Assembly: GCA_047967505.1 (NCBI GenBank)
Contig: CM106539.1
DNA from: Dipteris shenzhenensis
Taxonomy: Eukaryota; Polypodiophyta; Polypodiopsida; Gleicheniales
DNA: 64,000 bases
Reading direction: 5' to 3' (one strand)
Position 1 is the first letter of the stretch. Every line of letters begins with the position of its first letter. The notes under the pieces were generated by a model. It ran no database searches. It was not told where the DNA came from and saw only the letters and a list, made by a program, of their open reading frames with translations. Position numbers and translations under genes: made by a program. Shown piece after piece: positions 53,007-63,847 of the stretch.

Positions 53007-54209
53007 CTATCCCCAAACAAAAGATACTTTGTCTGAGGTCAGATCAGTCAATGGCGATACTATTCCGGAATATCCTTTGATATGTCTTCTATAAAACTGG
53101 ACAAATCCCAAGAATGATCGCAACGCGGTCAGACTCTGAGGGATTGGCCAAGTTTGTATCGCAGCCACTTTCTTCGGATCCATTTCTACCCCCTGGGGAG
53201 TAATTATGAACCCTAAGTACTCAAGCCTAACCATACACAGTATAGGTTTCTTTGTATTCACATAAAGACTGGCTTTCCTCAAAGTATTGAACACTATCCT
53301 TAAGTGTTCACGATACTCAGTAACACTTTTACTGAATATCAAGATATCGTCAATAAAATGTACTACGAACTTTTCGATATACGGACGTAGTAAATCGTTC
53401 ATAAGCATGACGAAGGTCGCTGGAGCATTCGTAAGTCCGAAGGGCATTACCAAAAACTCATAATGACCAAACCTGCTTCTAAAAGCGGTTTTATGCACAT
53501 CCTCGGCTCTAATCCGGATCTGATGATGGCCGCACTTAAGATCTATCTTGCTGAAAATCACGGCTCCATGTAATGCATCTAGCAAATCATCAATCCGAGC
53601 AAGCTTGGTTATTTCAAAATCAAGCTTCTCAGCATAGTCCTGAACTTGAAGCTCTAACTGGGTAACCCTTTGGTCCCATACTTCAGTTGAACTTCCATCG
53701 GCCATCCTGACTGTATACGCATAGTCAGATGGACTTGTCTTTAATTTCAGCCTCTTCACGAGCTTGGAGTTAATCACATTATGAGTTGACGCTAAGTCAA
53801 ACAACACAATGACATCATGACATGCCACTTGCCCTTTCATTTTGATTAACTCCGTATCATGGAAAGCTGTATACCCCGTTGCTGCGGGCTTAGATAGGAT
53901 GTTATCAGGTGCACTCGTCACTAACTTAGTAACAGACACACAGAACAAACAAGGTACTAACCTCTGAGAAGATCCCGCTAGCTGAATCTGCATCTCTTCC
54001 GCTCTGGGACTTCCCTGCATCTCCACGTCGCACTCTGAGATCACCATCTCAGCCATCCGACGATCTTTATTACGTGGACAATCTCTCCACTGATGAGGTT
54101 GAAGGCAACCAACGCATAAGCCTTCTCTCCTCGCTTTTTCCCGCTGTTCTGGATTCAAGGGAGATTTAGACCAAGCCCGGGCTGCCATTGGAGTTACTTT
54201 CCTCTTCAC
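53007..54209 (-). pseudogene. B2 nucleocapsid, protease and RT
   Basis: Contains a knuckle-like CVGCLQPHQWRDC near 54080-54120, a protease (VIVLFDLASTHNVINSKL, with DLA where DSA or DTG is usual) near 53770-53820, and RT from [21 protein letters not shown] through [18 protein letters not shown] and VHFIDDILIFSKS near 53330-53370 to FLGFVQFYRRHIKGYS. The first RT segment is deleted: DFEITKLA joins directly to RIDDLL near 53600. It ends at TAG 53007-53009. Confidence 0.88.
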
Positions 54210-54214
54210 TCCAA

Positions 54215-55173
54215 TGGTGGTACTTGGTTTAGGAGTTTCAGCCGGTCTCGCCTGCTTGGCTTGACCACTCGGCTACGAACCACTCCCTCTACTAGCCCAC
54301 TTCTTCTTAAACCCAGATTTTTTTGGATACCCATACTGGGTTCCGACCTGTGCAAACCCACTTGGCTTGCTGCCCTTGGCATCCTCGTAGTTCAGGGCTA
54401 TAGCTATTGCATCATCTAGCGTGTTCGCGTACTTAGCCCGAACTTCCATTTTTATTCGATCATTCAATCCAAATATGAAATCTTTCACTTGGATTGATTG
54501 AGGCAGGGGTTCGTCAACCTTCATTACACTCTCTCGAAACTTATCAGTGTATTCTGCCACTGATAAATTTCTCTGACGAAGGTTCCTATATTGATCCCAA
54601 GCTCGGGATGCTTCGTCAGGAGGTAAGAAGTGTTTCCTGAACTCTCTTTTAAACCCCTCCCAGGTAGTGGATGCTATGCCATCTTTTTGTTATTTAATCC
54701 ACCACCGATCCGCTGCCTCACTAAACATATGGGTGGCCTCGCGGATCTTTTTGATGTCATTTCTGATCTCACAAATAGCGAACGCCTCGTCCCATTTGTG
54801 TAGCCAGGTCTCAATGACATCAGAGCTACGGTCGTTCATCCGACCAGAATACTTTTCCGGCCTGTAATTCGCAATATTCGGCACTTTAGACTTCCTAGGC
54901 TCGACCGTATGGACACTAGACTCCAGTTCCATTGGAGCCTTTCCCTTCTCTTCTCGAGAAGGTCTGGCAGACATACTCTGTAACGCTCTCCTAAGTTCAG
55001 ATTGTCCTGCGTTGGCTTGTAATTGCTGCGCTAACAACTGTTGCAAGGCTAACAACTGTTGCAAGGCATCCTCTGCCAGATAAAGTGTGAGCTACTGGGC
55101 GCGATCCCTGCTGGGTCGGCCGGACTCCTGATTCACCAGGGTCCCTCCTGGAAGCCCCTTCTTCTGCTTCCAT
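54215..55173 (-). pseudogene. B2 gag
   Basis: ATG at 55173 (MEAEEGASRRDPGESGVRP). A short deletion in the SGR..EDALQQ region near 55085 shifts the frame, and AACTGTTGCAAGGCTAACAA is duplicated there. It continues with LQANAGQSELRRALQSMSAR, ETWLHKWDEAFAICEIRND near 54770-54830 and AEYTDKFRESVMKVDEPLP near 54500-54560. The Tyr codon that is TAG in B1 is intact here. Confidence 0.83.
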
Positions 55174-56316
55174 TTAGTTTAGTAGGTGTTTTGTTTTGGG
55201 GCTTGTTTTTTTTTTTTTTTTTAAATAACACCCCTAGAACCCTGTAATCACAAGCTGACACAATTCAGTGTACTAACCCTCTGAACACAATTCCCTATAC
55301 TAGGGAATACCTGCAATCTGACATGCACACTAACTACGCATTTGACACAGGCATATATCCAAATCCCGCTTTTCCCTATACTAGGGAAAGTCCTGCAGAT
55401 TAACTCAGACTAAACCACACAGGCATAACCCGTCCTTACTGCCACGCTGAAACCTCATGCGTGCTGTCCTTTCTATGGAAGTAGCGCATCACCTAGCTAA
55501 TTAAGGAAGAAAAAAAACAACACAAAGCTAAGGGAGATCAAAGAAAGCTCCCTCGTTAAGTCCTGTGCCTCTGCGTCCTATCGGTGTCTCCGGATCCTGT
55601 AGCCTCTGCGTACTGCCTGCTCATGAGTAATAAGACTTCTCTGGTGTCGCATATCCTTCAAATTGTGCTGTCCACGCCAACCTACGGATTGTTTATTACA
55701 GACGCAGAAATTTGAAAATGAGCGTCGATCAAATTCTCCGTTAGACCCGCGAAACACCTTGCATCTCACGTATGTGCTCTGGTCCTTCGACAACCGCTCG
55801 TATCACTGTCGTAGCTCCCCAGGTGTCCGTCATCACGGCACCCCCGTTGTGGTTTCGCTGCAGTCGCCAAACACTGTCGTAGCTCCCCAGGTGTCCGTCG
55901 TCACGGCACCCCCGTTGTGGTTTTGCTGCAGTCGCCCTATACTATCCGTTAAAGGCACGTATAAACCTTCCGTTGAGGTAATCCAGCGCCCCGCCGATTC
56001 GTAGGCCCGTCAAAACGTTACGGGAACCTCACGTCATCTCGCAGGTTACTGGCTCCGTGCACGCTGCCCGTCGACTGGCGCTCCACCAAAGTTTCGTTGC
56101 AACCTTACAATTCCATGCTGCTTCTGCTCGCCGCTCACGGGCCGCTGCTGCTCGTTCCAGCGCCTCCCCTCGGACTTTCCGCTGACTAACGTCGAAGGGT
56201 CTACAGGATAAACCTCAACAATGTCGTCGATTCTTTTCTTTCTTGCGCTCTGCGACAGCTACGTAAACCAGTGTTCGTCCATTCTCTCATTCCAAGCCTT
56301 GAGCTCTGATACCAAT
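55174..56316 (-). other. B2 leader and primer binding site
   Basis: The PBS at 56303-56314 reads TGGTATCAGAGC on the element strand, two bases from the LTR. A 68-bp tandem duplication lies at 55804-55936 (CACTGTCGTAGCTCCCCAGG...). Two hairpins ATTCCCTAT-ACTAGGGAAT near 55292 and TTTCCCTAT-ACTAGGGAAA near 55370 match those in B1. No coding sequence is supported. Confidence 0.65.
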
Positions 56317-56776
56317 TGTCACCTAATTTCTCTAAACTAACCTCTGCTGCATATCACGGGAGTAGCACCAAGATTCTCCTCCCAGCCAATTCTGCTAAGG
56401 CACAAAGCAAGCCGGAGATCTACGTTGAAATTCACGTGAATCAAATCCTTCTCTTCTCTCTCTAGCCTTAGCAAACCCCAAATCCCTAGATAGATCTAGA
56501 TGCCACATGTCATCCATATAGGGCCTTCCTAATGCAACATTTCACCCCTCTCTTGGGATGCATTTAATTCCTTGCCCCTAGGCACAATCTTTGCACTAGG
56601 CCCTTGGTCTCAGATCTATCTAGTCTGGTGCTATCAGCCCTCACCTACGACCTTGACATTAAATCCCTCCCGATCATTTACATGAAGCGCAAACACATAT
56701 ATTACAGAGATAGATCCTATAAGGGAAATGTCGACTGATTCTTCCGAGGTCATGCTACCTCGGCTAGAGCGTAACA
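56317..56776 (-). repeat. B2 right (5') LTR, 460 bp
   Basis: Partner of 50904-51363, with about four substitutions (for example near 56348 and in the last 40 bases). It is followed by ACCGT at 56777-56781. Confidence 0.95.
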
Positions 56777-56781
56777 ACCGT

Positions 56782-57385
56782 GGCCTAACGGCAACTCTTA
56801 TCGATTCTGCATTCTCTGGGATACTGATAATCCCACACTGGAGTCTTATTCAGTCACGGTGAACAATGTTGACATGGGAAGTGCATTTTATAAATTGAAA
56901 TGAGGATTATTTGCAAGGGCTTGTTTTGAATGTAAAAAATTGGGGACATGGCTTCGCAATGTCCAATGAGTCAGCATAAAATGCCTCCTGCTACTTTGCC
57001 TGCTCAGATGCCCAATAAAGATGCTCCTACCTCTATTGGAAATAAAAATAAAGGTAATAGACAATCTTTTGTGAATCAAGATAAAGGCAAAGCTCCACTT
57101 GTTTCAAATGGGAGTGCTTCTTCCCCTTCACTTCCTGCTATTCAACTCTCAGCAAAAGTACCAAAATCTCCAATTGATGGATGGCAAAGTCCAAGAAAAG
57201 TTATTTCTATTCGACGACCTCCACCCCCTCGCACTTGGAATGGTGCTTCTTCTAGTGGAAATTCCCCAGAGGTCAACTCAAGAATTGGAATCACATGGGC
57301 TGTAGTGACAGCTAGCAGAACCCTCTTCCCTAAAGAAGAGGTTGTTGCATTGCTGTCCAATCCTCAGGCGAATGTTTCTTCTTAG
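56782..57385 (+). pseudogene. LINE C-4 ORF1, 3' part
   Basis: Continues ORF1 after B2: NGNSYRFCILWDTDNPTLES, then the knuckle CFECKKLG..MASQCP near 56920-56970, where one extra G breaks the frame between C2 and H. A Lys/Pro/Ser-rich tail follows (NKNKGNRQSFVNQDKGKAP) to the stop at 57385. A TGA at 56900 is a second break. Confidence 0.8.
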
Positions 57386-57424
57386 GGAAGAGGCCCTGAC
57401 CCTGAGGTAGAAATGCAGGGTTAA

Positions 57425-57882
57425 CATCCTGAAGGTTGCTGCTGTACATAGCTGTTTTTTTCCTATAAATTTCTGTAAATATGCTTGCTCATATCAAATG
57501 CCTTACCGTAAATGTTCAGGGGATGTGCCACAGTAGGAAATGGAAATCTGTGTGGCTGTATATCAATAGATTTCAGCTTGATATAGTGGCATTACAAGAA
57601 CACAATCAGCATGTCTATGCAGGAAATCTGTGTGGCTGTATATCAATCGATTTCAGCCTGATATAGTGGCATTACAAGAACATCCTGAAGGTTGCTGCTG
57701 TACATAGCTGTTTTTTTCCTATAAATATCTGTAAATATGCTTGCTCATATCAAATGCCTTACCTTAAATGTTCAGGGGATGTGCGACAGTAGGAAATGGA
57801 AATCTGTGTGGCTGTATATCAATCGATTTCAGCCTGATATAGCGGCATTACAAGAACACAATCAGCATGTCTATGCAGGAAA
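57425..57882 (+). repeat. Tandem duplication over the start of LINE C-4 ORF2
   Basis: About 200 bp from CATCCTGAAGGTTGC at 57425 recur at 57681 (period 256). An additional partial copy of 56 bp, AAATCTGTGTGGCTGTATAT..., lies at 57625-57680. Each unit contains the ORF2 start codon and first 35 codons. The downstream copy (ATG 57737) continues into the endonuclease. Confidence 0.8.
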
Positions 57883-60800
57883 GACAGGTCATTACTGTGG
57901 CTATGATATCTTTTATGATGGGGAACACTCTTTCTCAGGTGTAGTCATTCTGATTAAGCATGAGCTTCAGCCAGTTATTGCTTTAAATGACAATCAAGGC
58001 ACATGGATTATTCTTCAATGCATCATTCAAGGCGAGGTGTTTGAATTTGCTTCTGTATATGCACCTCAATCTTCTCGGGATAGAAGTGCAATATGGGATG
58101 CCCTCCAACGATATCCATGAAGATATCATGCCTTTATATGTGGGGACTTCAATAATGCTCTATGTGGGGACTTCAATAATGCTCCGCAACAGGGTGATAA
58201 TACATCAAGAAATACTCATATGTTAATCTCTGAAAGGCATGTGTGGTCTCAATTACTGATTCATCTTAATTTGGTTAATCTTTGGAAAGAATTGCAGCCT
58301 TTGCCATATGGATATACTTTTCAACACAATGCCCTTTCTTCTTACTAGGCACGTCTGGATCGCTGGTATAGTGTAGCTCCGTAACAAAATGATGATTTTA
58401 CATGTAAAATGTGGATTGACTATGCCTTTGTGCACTCAGATCATGCACCGTTATGGTTGAGGCTATCTTTTCATGATATGCCAAACAATAGACTGCCTCA
58501 CAGGCGACATCTGATTGTGAACAATAGCTATTTGGAGTATGTTGCTTTCAAGGCAATGGTTACTGAAGCCTATCAATCTCTGTCTTCTCAGAGCCACTTT
58601 GATATTGATAATGCATGGGATTCTTTTGTTTCCAAAATGCAAGTTGTAATTAGAGATTATGGCAAGCCTTACATGAAGACTATGAGGGAAACTATTGCTC
58701 AAGCTAAATTGACTTGCCAAGACCTCACTGAACTCAGTCACTTTCGTCCTTTGTTCTTGCATGAGCAAACAACACCATGCCAAGCTAGACATTGTCTACA
58801 AATCAATGATCACAGGAAACTTGCTAAATGGGAGACCAAAGCAAGACAAAGAGCTTTCACAAATAAAGGCTGCTCTTCCAAATAATTTTTTAAAACCTTG
58901 CATCAGAAGAGATTAAAAACAAACATTTGCACGATGCTTATTCCTGATAATTCATGGACTACATCTCACGATTACAGCTTGCTTTTGATTGTGTACATCA
59001 TTTCTCTCAACAGTTTGGTTATGCAGATCCTCCCTCACAACAAGTTTTGTCTACAAGAAATTTACTTTTACAGCATGTTTCTCTTATTATTTCCACCACT
59101 CAAGCTTTGGAATTGGAGGAACCTTTTACTAAAAGGGGATTATCAGATGCAATCAAATCCTGTGATAGATGGAAATCTCTAGGATGGGATGGTCTTACAA
59201 TTGAGTTTTTTTAAGAATATTGGCCTCTTTTGAAGCATTCTTTGCTGCATAGGGTGAATTCTGCTTGGCAAAATCAAAAAATGCCGAACACATGGAAGAG
59301 TGTTCTTGTTAAACTCCTTTCAAAAAAGCAAATCTGTGAATCTTTGGCTAATTGGAGACCTATCACGCTTATGCCAGTTATTTACAAATTTACTACCAAA
59401 ATGATTGTTGATCGGATAAAAAGCTATTTGCATGATGGGTTGCATCCTGTGCAATATGGTTTTGTTCCTCGTAGGCATATCACAAACAACATTGCTAATG
59501 CCTATGTTGGAATAGAATATGCCAAATATATGCAGCAGGATGTTTTGCTATTGCAAGTTGATATTGCCAAAGCTTTTGATACTATTCAATGGGACTTTAT
59601 TTCACAAACAATGCAGACCTTGGGATTTGGCACAAAAATGCAGCAAGTTATTAATTGGCTATATCAAGATAGTAAAGCTGCCTGCATACTTTCAGGGGAT
59701 ATTTCTACAACATGGACTCTTGGTTGTTCTGTTCAGCAAGGTTGTCCCCTCAATGCTTTACTATTTGCCATAGCCACTGGTCCAATGCTTCAATATATGG
59801 ACCATCTTTTGGACACTGGCATGTTGCATGGATTGGAGATTCCTGGCAGTGGTAGCATGATCGCTCAAGCATATGCTGATGGTTCTTTCTTTACCCCAAA
59901 AAATACTCAGAGCGATCTCTCTTTGATTATACAGGCTCTTTCCACATATGGCTTAGCTGCTGGTTTTCATGTGAATTTTCAGAAATCCAAGCTATTGCCG
60001 TTGCATGCTAAAGATTGGCATAGTCTTTTGTGGCCTGGGGAAATCGTTCCACCTTCTCAATTGATTCAACATCTTGGTTATCCTCTAGGTTGCGTGCTCA
60101 CTCGTTCTCAACAAACTGATTGGGTGCTTACAAAGCTGAGGAAAAAACTTGAATATTCAAAGCTAGCAACTTGGCCATTACATGTTCGTTTGCGAATAAC
60201 GCAATCCATCTTGATAGCATACATACAATTCTATTTGTCCCTCATCATGTTTACTAAGGCAGATCTGGTTTCCTTTATGTCTGCTATAATGGAGATTTTA
60301 TGGCGTTCAAAAAATAGCAAGAAAAGTCTCAAATTACTGTCTATGCATCGTCTCTGTTCTCCAAAGATGCATAAGGGTTTGAACATACTCAATATTCAAA
60401 TGCATATACTTGCTCACAGGGGGAAAATGATGTTGCAGTTTATGCAAGGGAATCAGCCTAGGGCTTTCATAATCCGCTCTCTTTTGTTGCATATTGATAC
60501 TTCTGCTTTTGGGCATTGGCAAGCTACACAGTGGGATTATCTATTTGGCTCCATTCAAGGCAAGATCAGAGACTCCCCTTTTGTCTCTTGTTTGCTTCTT
60601 GATTGGAAGCATATTTTATCCCACTTGGAATGGAATGGCAAGGATTCTTTGTTGGGAAATTCCTTGAGGGTTGAGAATATTTATTGGTCCAGAGTATTTT
60701 ACCCTCCTTTGGCTATACAAGAACCGAGGCGTTCTTATTTTATATCTTTCAAAGGTATTGCCTCTATAGCAGATGTACTTTAGGATGATGGCACTCTTTT

Positions 60801-61532
60801 ATCTTTTTCCACAACTGCTAGCAAGTATGGTTTGGGAGCCCATAATCGTCTTTATGGCACAAAATTTCAGAAATGCTTCAACCTTTCTTGCTGATACCTC
60901 GTTTGGAACTTCAGGATAGGCTTGAGGATTGGACTCTCCCTTCTTTCTCTTCTTCAGCCCGTCTTTTGAAGCTGTCACATATCACAGTGTCTTCTTTGTA
61001 TAAACTGTTATTACCTTCGTCTTGGGTTTCTGACGAAGCTAATTCTGTTCAGCATATGGATCGCCCATCAAAGTGGTGGAGAAAGTGGCTGCGTCTTCTT
61101 TGGCATTATAAAGTCCCTCTTCCGCAACAGCTTTTCCTCTGGCGAGTCCTACTTGGAATTTTTCCATCTGGACAATTACTCGCGCATAGACATATTGCCC
61201 TGGCTGTTTGCCACAGATGTCTACATTCTGCTGAATCTATGCCTCACATTTTCTGGCATTGTCCACATACTTGTGATTTCCTCGCTCTCATTCGTCAAGG
61301 GCTTCGAGCGAGATTTCCTACTGTTACTTTTGGCAAGTTCTTTTGGTTATTTGGTTTTCATCCTGCTAGACAAGATTTTGATTTATTTTTTGTTTGGGTG
61401 CGCTACTAGGCGCTTTGGACTCTATGGATGGACAGAAATCATAAAGTCTTTAGTGATCCTACTTTTCCATCTTTCGTTTTTTTCAAAGATCTCTGCAGCA
61501 ATCGTTTCATGATTGCTTTCAGACTCATTTGA
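57737..61532 (+). pseudogene. LINE C-4 ORF2 (EN, RT, zf-RVT), multiply broken
   Basis: MLAHIKCLTLNVQGMCDSRK starts the endonuclease (IAALQEHNQHVYAG, FASVYAPQSS). A 24-bp duplication at 58137-58184 doubles CGDFNNA, the catalytic GDFN motif. ARLDRWYSVA lies near 58350 and VHSDHAPLWL near 58435. Stops occur at about 58120, 58349, 58381, 58885 and 59214. RT 59230-60783 has LQVDIAKAFDTIQWDF, SVQQGCPLNALLFAI and QAYADGSFFT at 59866-59895. The second catalytic Asp of YADD is Gly. The zf-RVT CHRCLHSAESMPHIFWHC is near 61210-61265. Confidence 0.85.
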
Positions 61533-61652
61533 TTGATCATGATGTATATATGACTTATACTAAAATATTCGGTTGAGTAGTAGTTACTCTGCTTTTGGAG
61601 TATCTATGAATGTAATTATTTCACAACAATAAAATATTTTCTCACAAAAAAA

Positions 61653-61675
61653 GTGTGTGTGTGTGTGTGTGTGTG
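61653..61675. repeat. (GT)11 microsatellite, 3' border of LINE C-4
   Basis: Directly follows the A7 tail of C-4. The sequence just beyond (TCACGAGCCTATGGGACAAAGTAC) resembles in reverse the GTCCCATAGACC core of the S repeats, so the TG tract may have been the CA tail of such a repeat. Confidence 0.9.
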
Positions 61676-62204
61676 AGGCCTCACGAGCCTATGGGACAAA
61701 GTACAAAAGGTCAAAATAAATTACAACATCTGGGTAAACCAGAGAGTAAAGGAATGCAGATGGCATCTCAGCTCGAGGTTATTATAACACACATCTAATT
61801 TCTAGTCCTATCATAAAACGGTCGTCATTACATAAGTCTAAGACTGAGGGTCTTTGGGTTTAGATTTGAAATCTCTAATCAATGCCAATCCATCTCGGTA
61901 GATTGCCCATTTTCTAGCTTTGCATGCATCTTTCACTTTGATAAGTCTGATATCCCTTTGTAGTTGGAGTAAGCTCCTCATATATCCATACCCGTGTATC
62001 CTTCAGCTTGTTTGTCTAGCAAAGAATCATTACTCTTCCTGCCCTCTCATTGAAATAAACTTGCACATGTTTTCCCTTTTTAAGGACACAACCAATGTCA
62101 TTTGCATCCCATTCTACTTGTGTGCTATCTCCTTCTTGAGGCATGTGGTTCCTTTCTCTTCATTGTATAATGCATCATCTTTCAAGGCAGCGAAGGCAAT
62201 CTTC
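61676..62204. other. Unassigned sequence right of LINE C-4
   Basis: No element or gene could be identified. The first 40 bp resemble the S-repeat end in reverse. Confidence 0.4.
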
Positions 62205-62487
62205 TAATAGCCCCCCAATGCGTGCTATTTTCTTATTATGCACTCTGGCTTCCTGCTCTTTGACTTCTACATACAGGTCAACTTTGTTGATTGTTGACTT
62301 TGTTGTTGGTTGTGATAGCCAACTCCTCCTTGGCTGAGCTCACTTGGGTGGAGATTAGCTCTGTGACCGTCGAAACAACTGGTGGAGCTGGTGGAGATGT
62401 ATTACACTTGCGTATTGCTTTTGTAATAATTTCTTTCTTACAATTATTTTCCATGTCCTTCACCTTCTTGCAAGAGCTACAAGCTAG
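62205..62487 (-). pseudogene. Possible host exon or pseudogene fragment, unrecognised
   Basis: If LINE A-3 is removed, the minus strand reads ATATTTCTTACAG (a good plant 3' splice site, near 63540) and then an open frame. It runs APVLACSSCKKVKDMENNCK, SPPAPPVVSTVTELISTQVS, ending NNKVNNQQS near 62278. Another frame runs on near 62200-62280. I recognise no family. It could be a real exon, a pseudogene or chance. Confidence 0.25.
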
Positions 62488-62499
62488 AACTGGAGCTCT

Positions 62500-63516
62500 T
62501 TTTTTTGCAAAAAAGAGACTTCTAAAATACAGCATGCTAAGCATGTAATAAAAACACCTCAGAAGAATGAGGTAGAAAAAAACCAAGGCTGAGGCTGAAA
62601 ATGCCAACTCAACCCTGTAGAAATCCCAACAAGGAAGGGAGAGTCTCTCCAATCCCTAAGAAAAGTAACTCTCCTGGAGGAGGCTGCTCGAGAGGATCCC
62701 TGCATGGTCGCCCATATGGCCATCAGAGTGTACCGTATCTATCCAAGTACTGGGCAAGATCTGAGAAGGGTGAACCTGAGAACCCTCCATAGCCTCAGTG
62801 CATCTGGCTCTCCAAATGTGCCACGCTTCAATGCTAGCTAAAACCTCCCATGGAGAGTCAACCGAGGAATGAGCAGCCCTGAAGAGAGTGACCGGAACAT
62901 CCTCTAAAGAGCATGACTCCACAAGGTGTCATCAAATGTGTAGAGCCCAAGACGAGTCATGTCTCTCAAAGAAAACCTAGGGCCCTGAAAGAGTGAGCCA
63001 AGCCACTGATCCCCATGTCGTATAGAAGAGGAGGCGAACAAAAGTGCTAAAAAGTCTTGCAATCCCCATGATTCTCGCCTATCTGCAATCCCAAAGGCAG
63101 TGTTGCACTGTCTCCGAAGCAAAAAGGCAACGAGGGCAAGTAGGGTCAATCCCAAACCTGGATCTCCAATGGTTCACTGCTATCCCACCATGAATAGAAA
63201 GCCAAAAGAAGAGAGTGATTTTTCTATTATGGTGGGATTTCGTGAGCCTCTGTCAAAAAAAATTCTGAAAGTCTGCAGAAATCTGATAATTCTCCCAATG
63301 AGGAGCTCTGGTGGGCCTCCAACCCCTACAGCTAAGATGGAATTTTCTCACACTACTGACCGTGTAACAAAAGAAGGGGATGCCTTTCTCTCGGTGCCCT
63401 TCATCTATCCACTCCCATTCCCCAAGGTCCCACTACAAAAACTTAATTGAAACACCTCCATAGAGCCACAACCTCCATGAGCCCAAGGCAATGAGTAGCG
63501 GGTCAGGGCAATGAGT
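62500..63516 (-). mobile_element. LINE A-3, 5'-truncated A-family copy
   Basis: The 12-bp target duplication AACTGGAGCTCT is at 62488-62499 and 63517-63528. The poly(A) is the T-run at 62499-62507. It is closest to the 3' third of A-1 (2461-3490), with very similar 3' UTR and C-terminal sequence, so these two form a subfamily apart from A-2. Confidence 0.87.
62656..63490 (-). pseudogene. LINE A-3 ORF2 C-terminal fragment
   Basis: The minus strand gives the 3' part of ORF2 as in A-1: a region matching LQWDLGEWEWID near 63400, then LALVAFLLRRQCNTAFGIAD near 63080-63140 (shifted frame over the zf-RVT CPRC...HCLWDC region), and the terminal segment HSSVDSPWEVLASIEAWHIW near 62800-62870. At least three frame breaks are visible. 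Confidence 0.75.
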
Positions 63517-63528
63517 AACTGGAGCTCT

Positions 63529-63661
63529 CTGATTTCCTGCTGTAAGAAATATATTTATTCCTATTGAGCTTCACTTGTAGTGCAATATGAAGGGGTTGGG
63601 TGTTGTTATGATATCAGAATAGGAGAGCTTGTTGACAAGAGTTGTGGTGAAGGTCTTCATC

Positions 63662-63699
<38 letters not shown>

Positions 63700-63847
63700 T
63701 GAGTATTTGTGTGTAGAGAACGGTGTGCTGATGGGAAGGAATGGGCAAGGAGAAAATCAAGAAGGTAAGAAGGGGGGAGGCAAGTTGAGGAGAGAAATAT
63801 GAGTGGGGAGACTTAACACTTAAGGAAGAATTGGGGCAAAAGGAGCA
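63529..63847. other. Unassigned sequence with (GA)n microsatellite
   Basis: A (GA)13 tract at 63667-63693 lies in purine-rich unique-looking DNA. No coding sequence seen. Confidence 0.5.

Larger units (their letters stand above)
50904..56776 (-). mobile_element. Ty3/gypsy chromovirus-like LTR retrotransposon B2 (young)
   Basis: LTRs of 460 bp at 50904-51363 and 56317-56776 differ at about four positions. Target duplication ACCGT is at 50899-50903 and 56777-56781, inside LINE C-4 ORF1. On the minus strand: PBS 56303-56314, leader, gag, protease-RT, RNase H-integrase, integrase C-terminus and purine tract 51364-51380. Internal deletions remove part of the RT N-terminus and the integrase core, so it was probably mobilised in trans. 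Confidence 0.95.
49689..61652 (+). mobile_element. LINE C-4, full length, split by gypsy element B2
   Basis: C-4 consists of 49689-50903 and 56777-61652. Removing 50904-56776 plus one ACCGT copy restores a continuous reading across the gap (VCPP joined to WPNGNSYRFCILWD). Poly(A) is at 61646-61652, followed by (GT)n. It is the most decayed C copy: ORF1 and ORF2 have multiple breaks and the RT motif is YADG. Confidence 0.87.
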
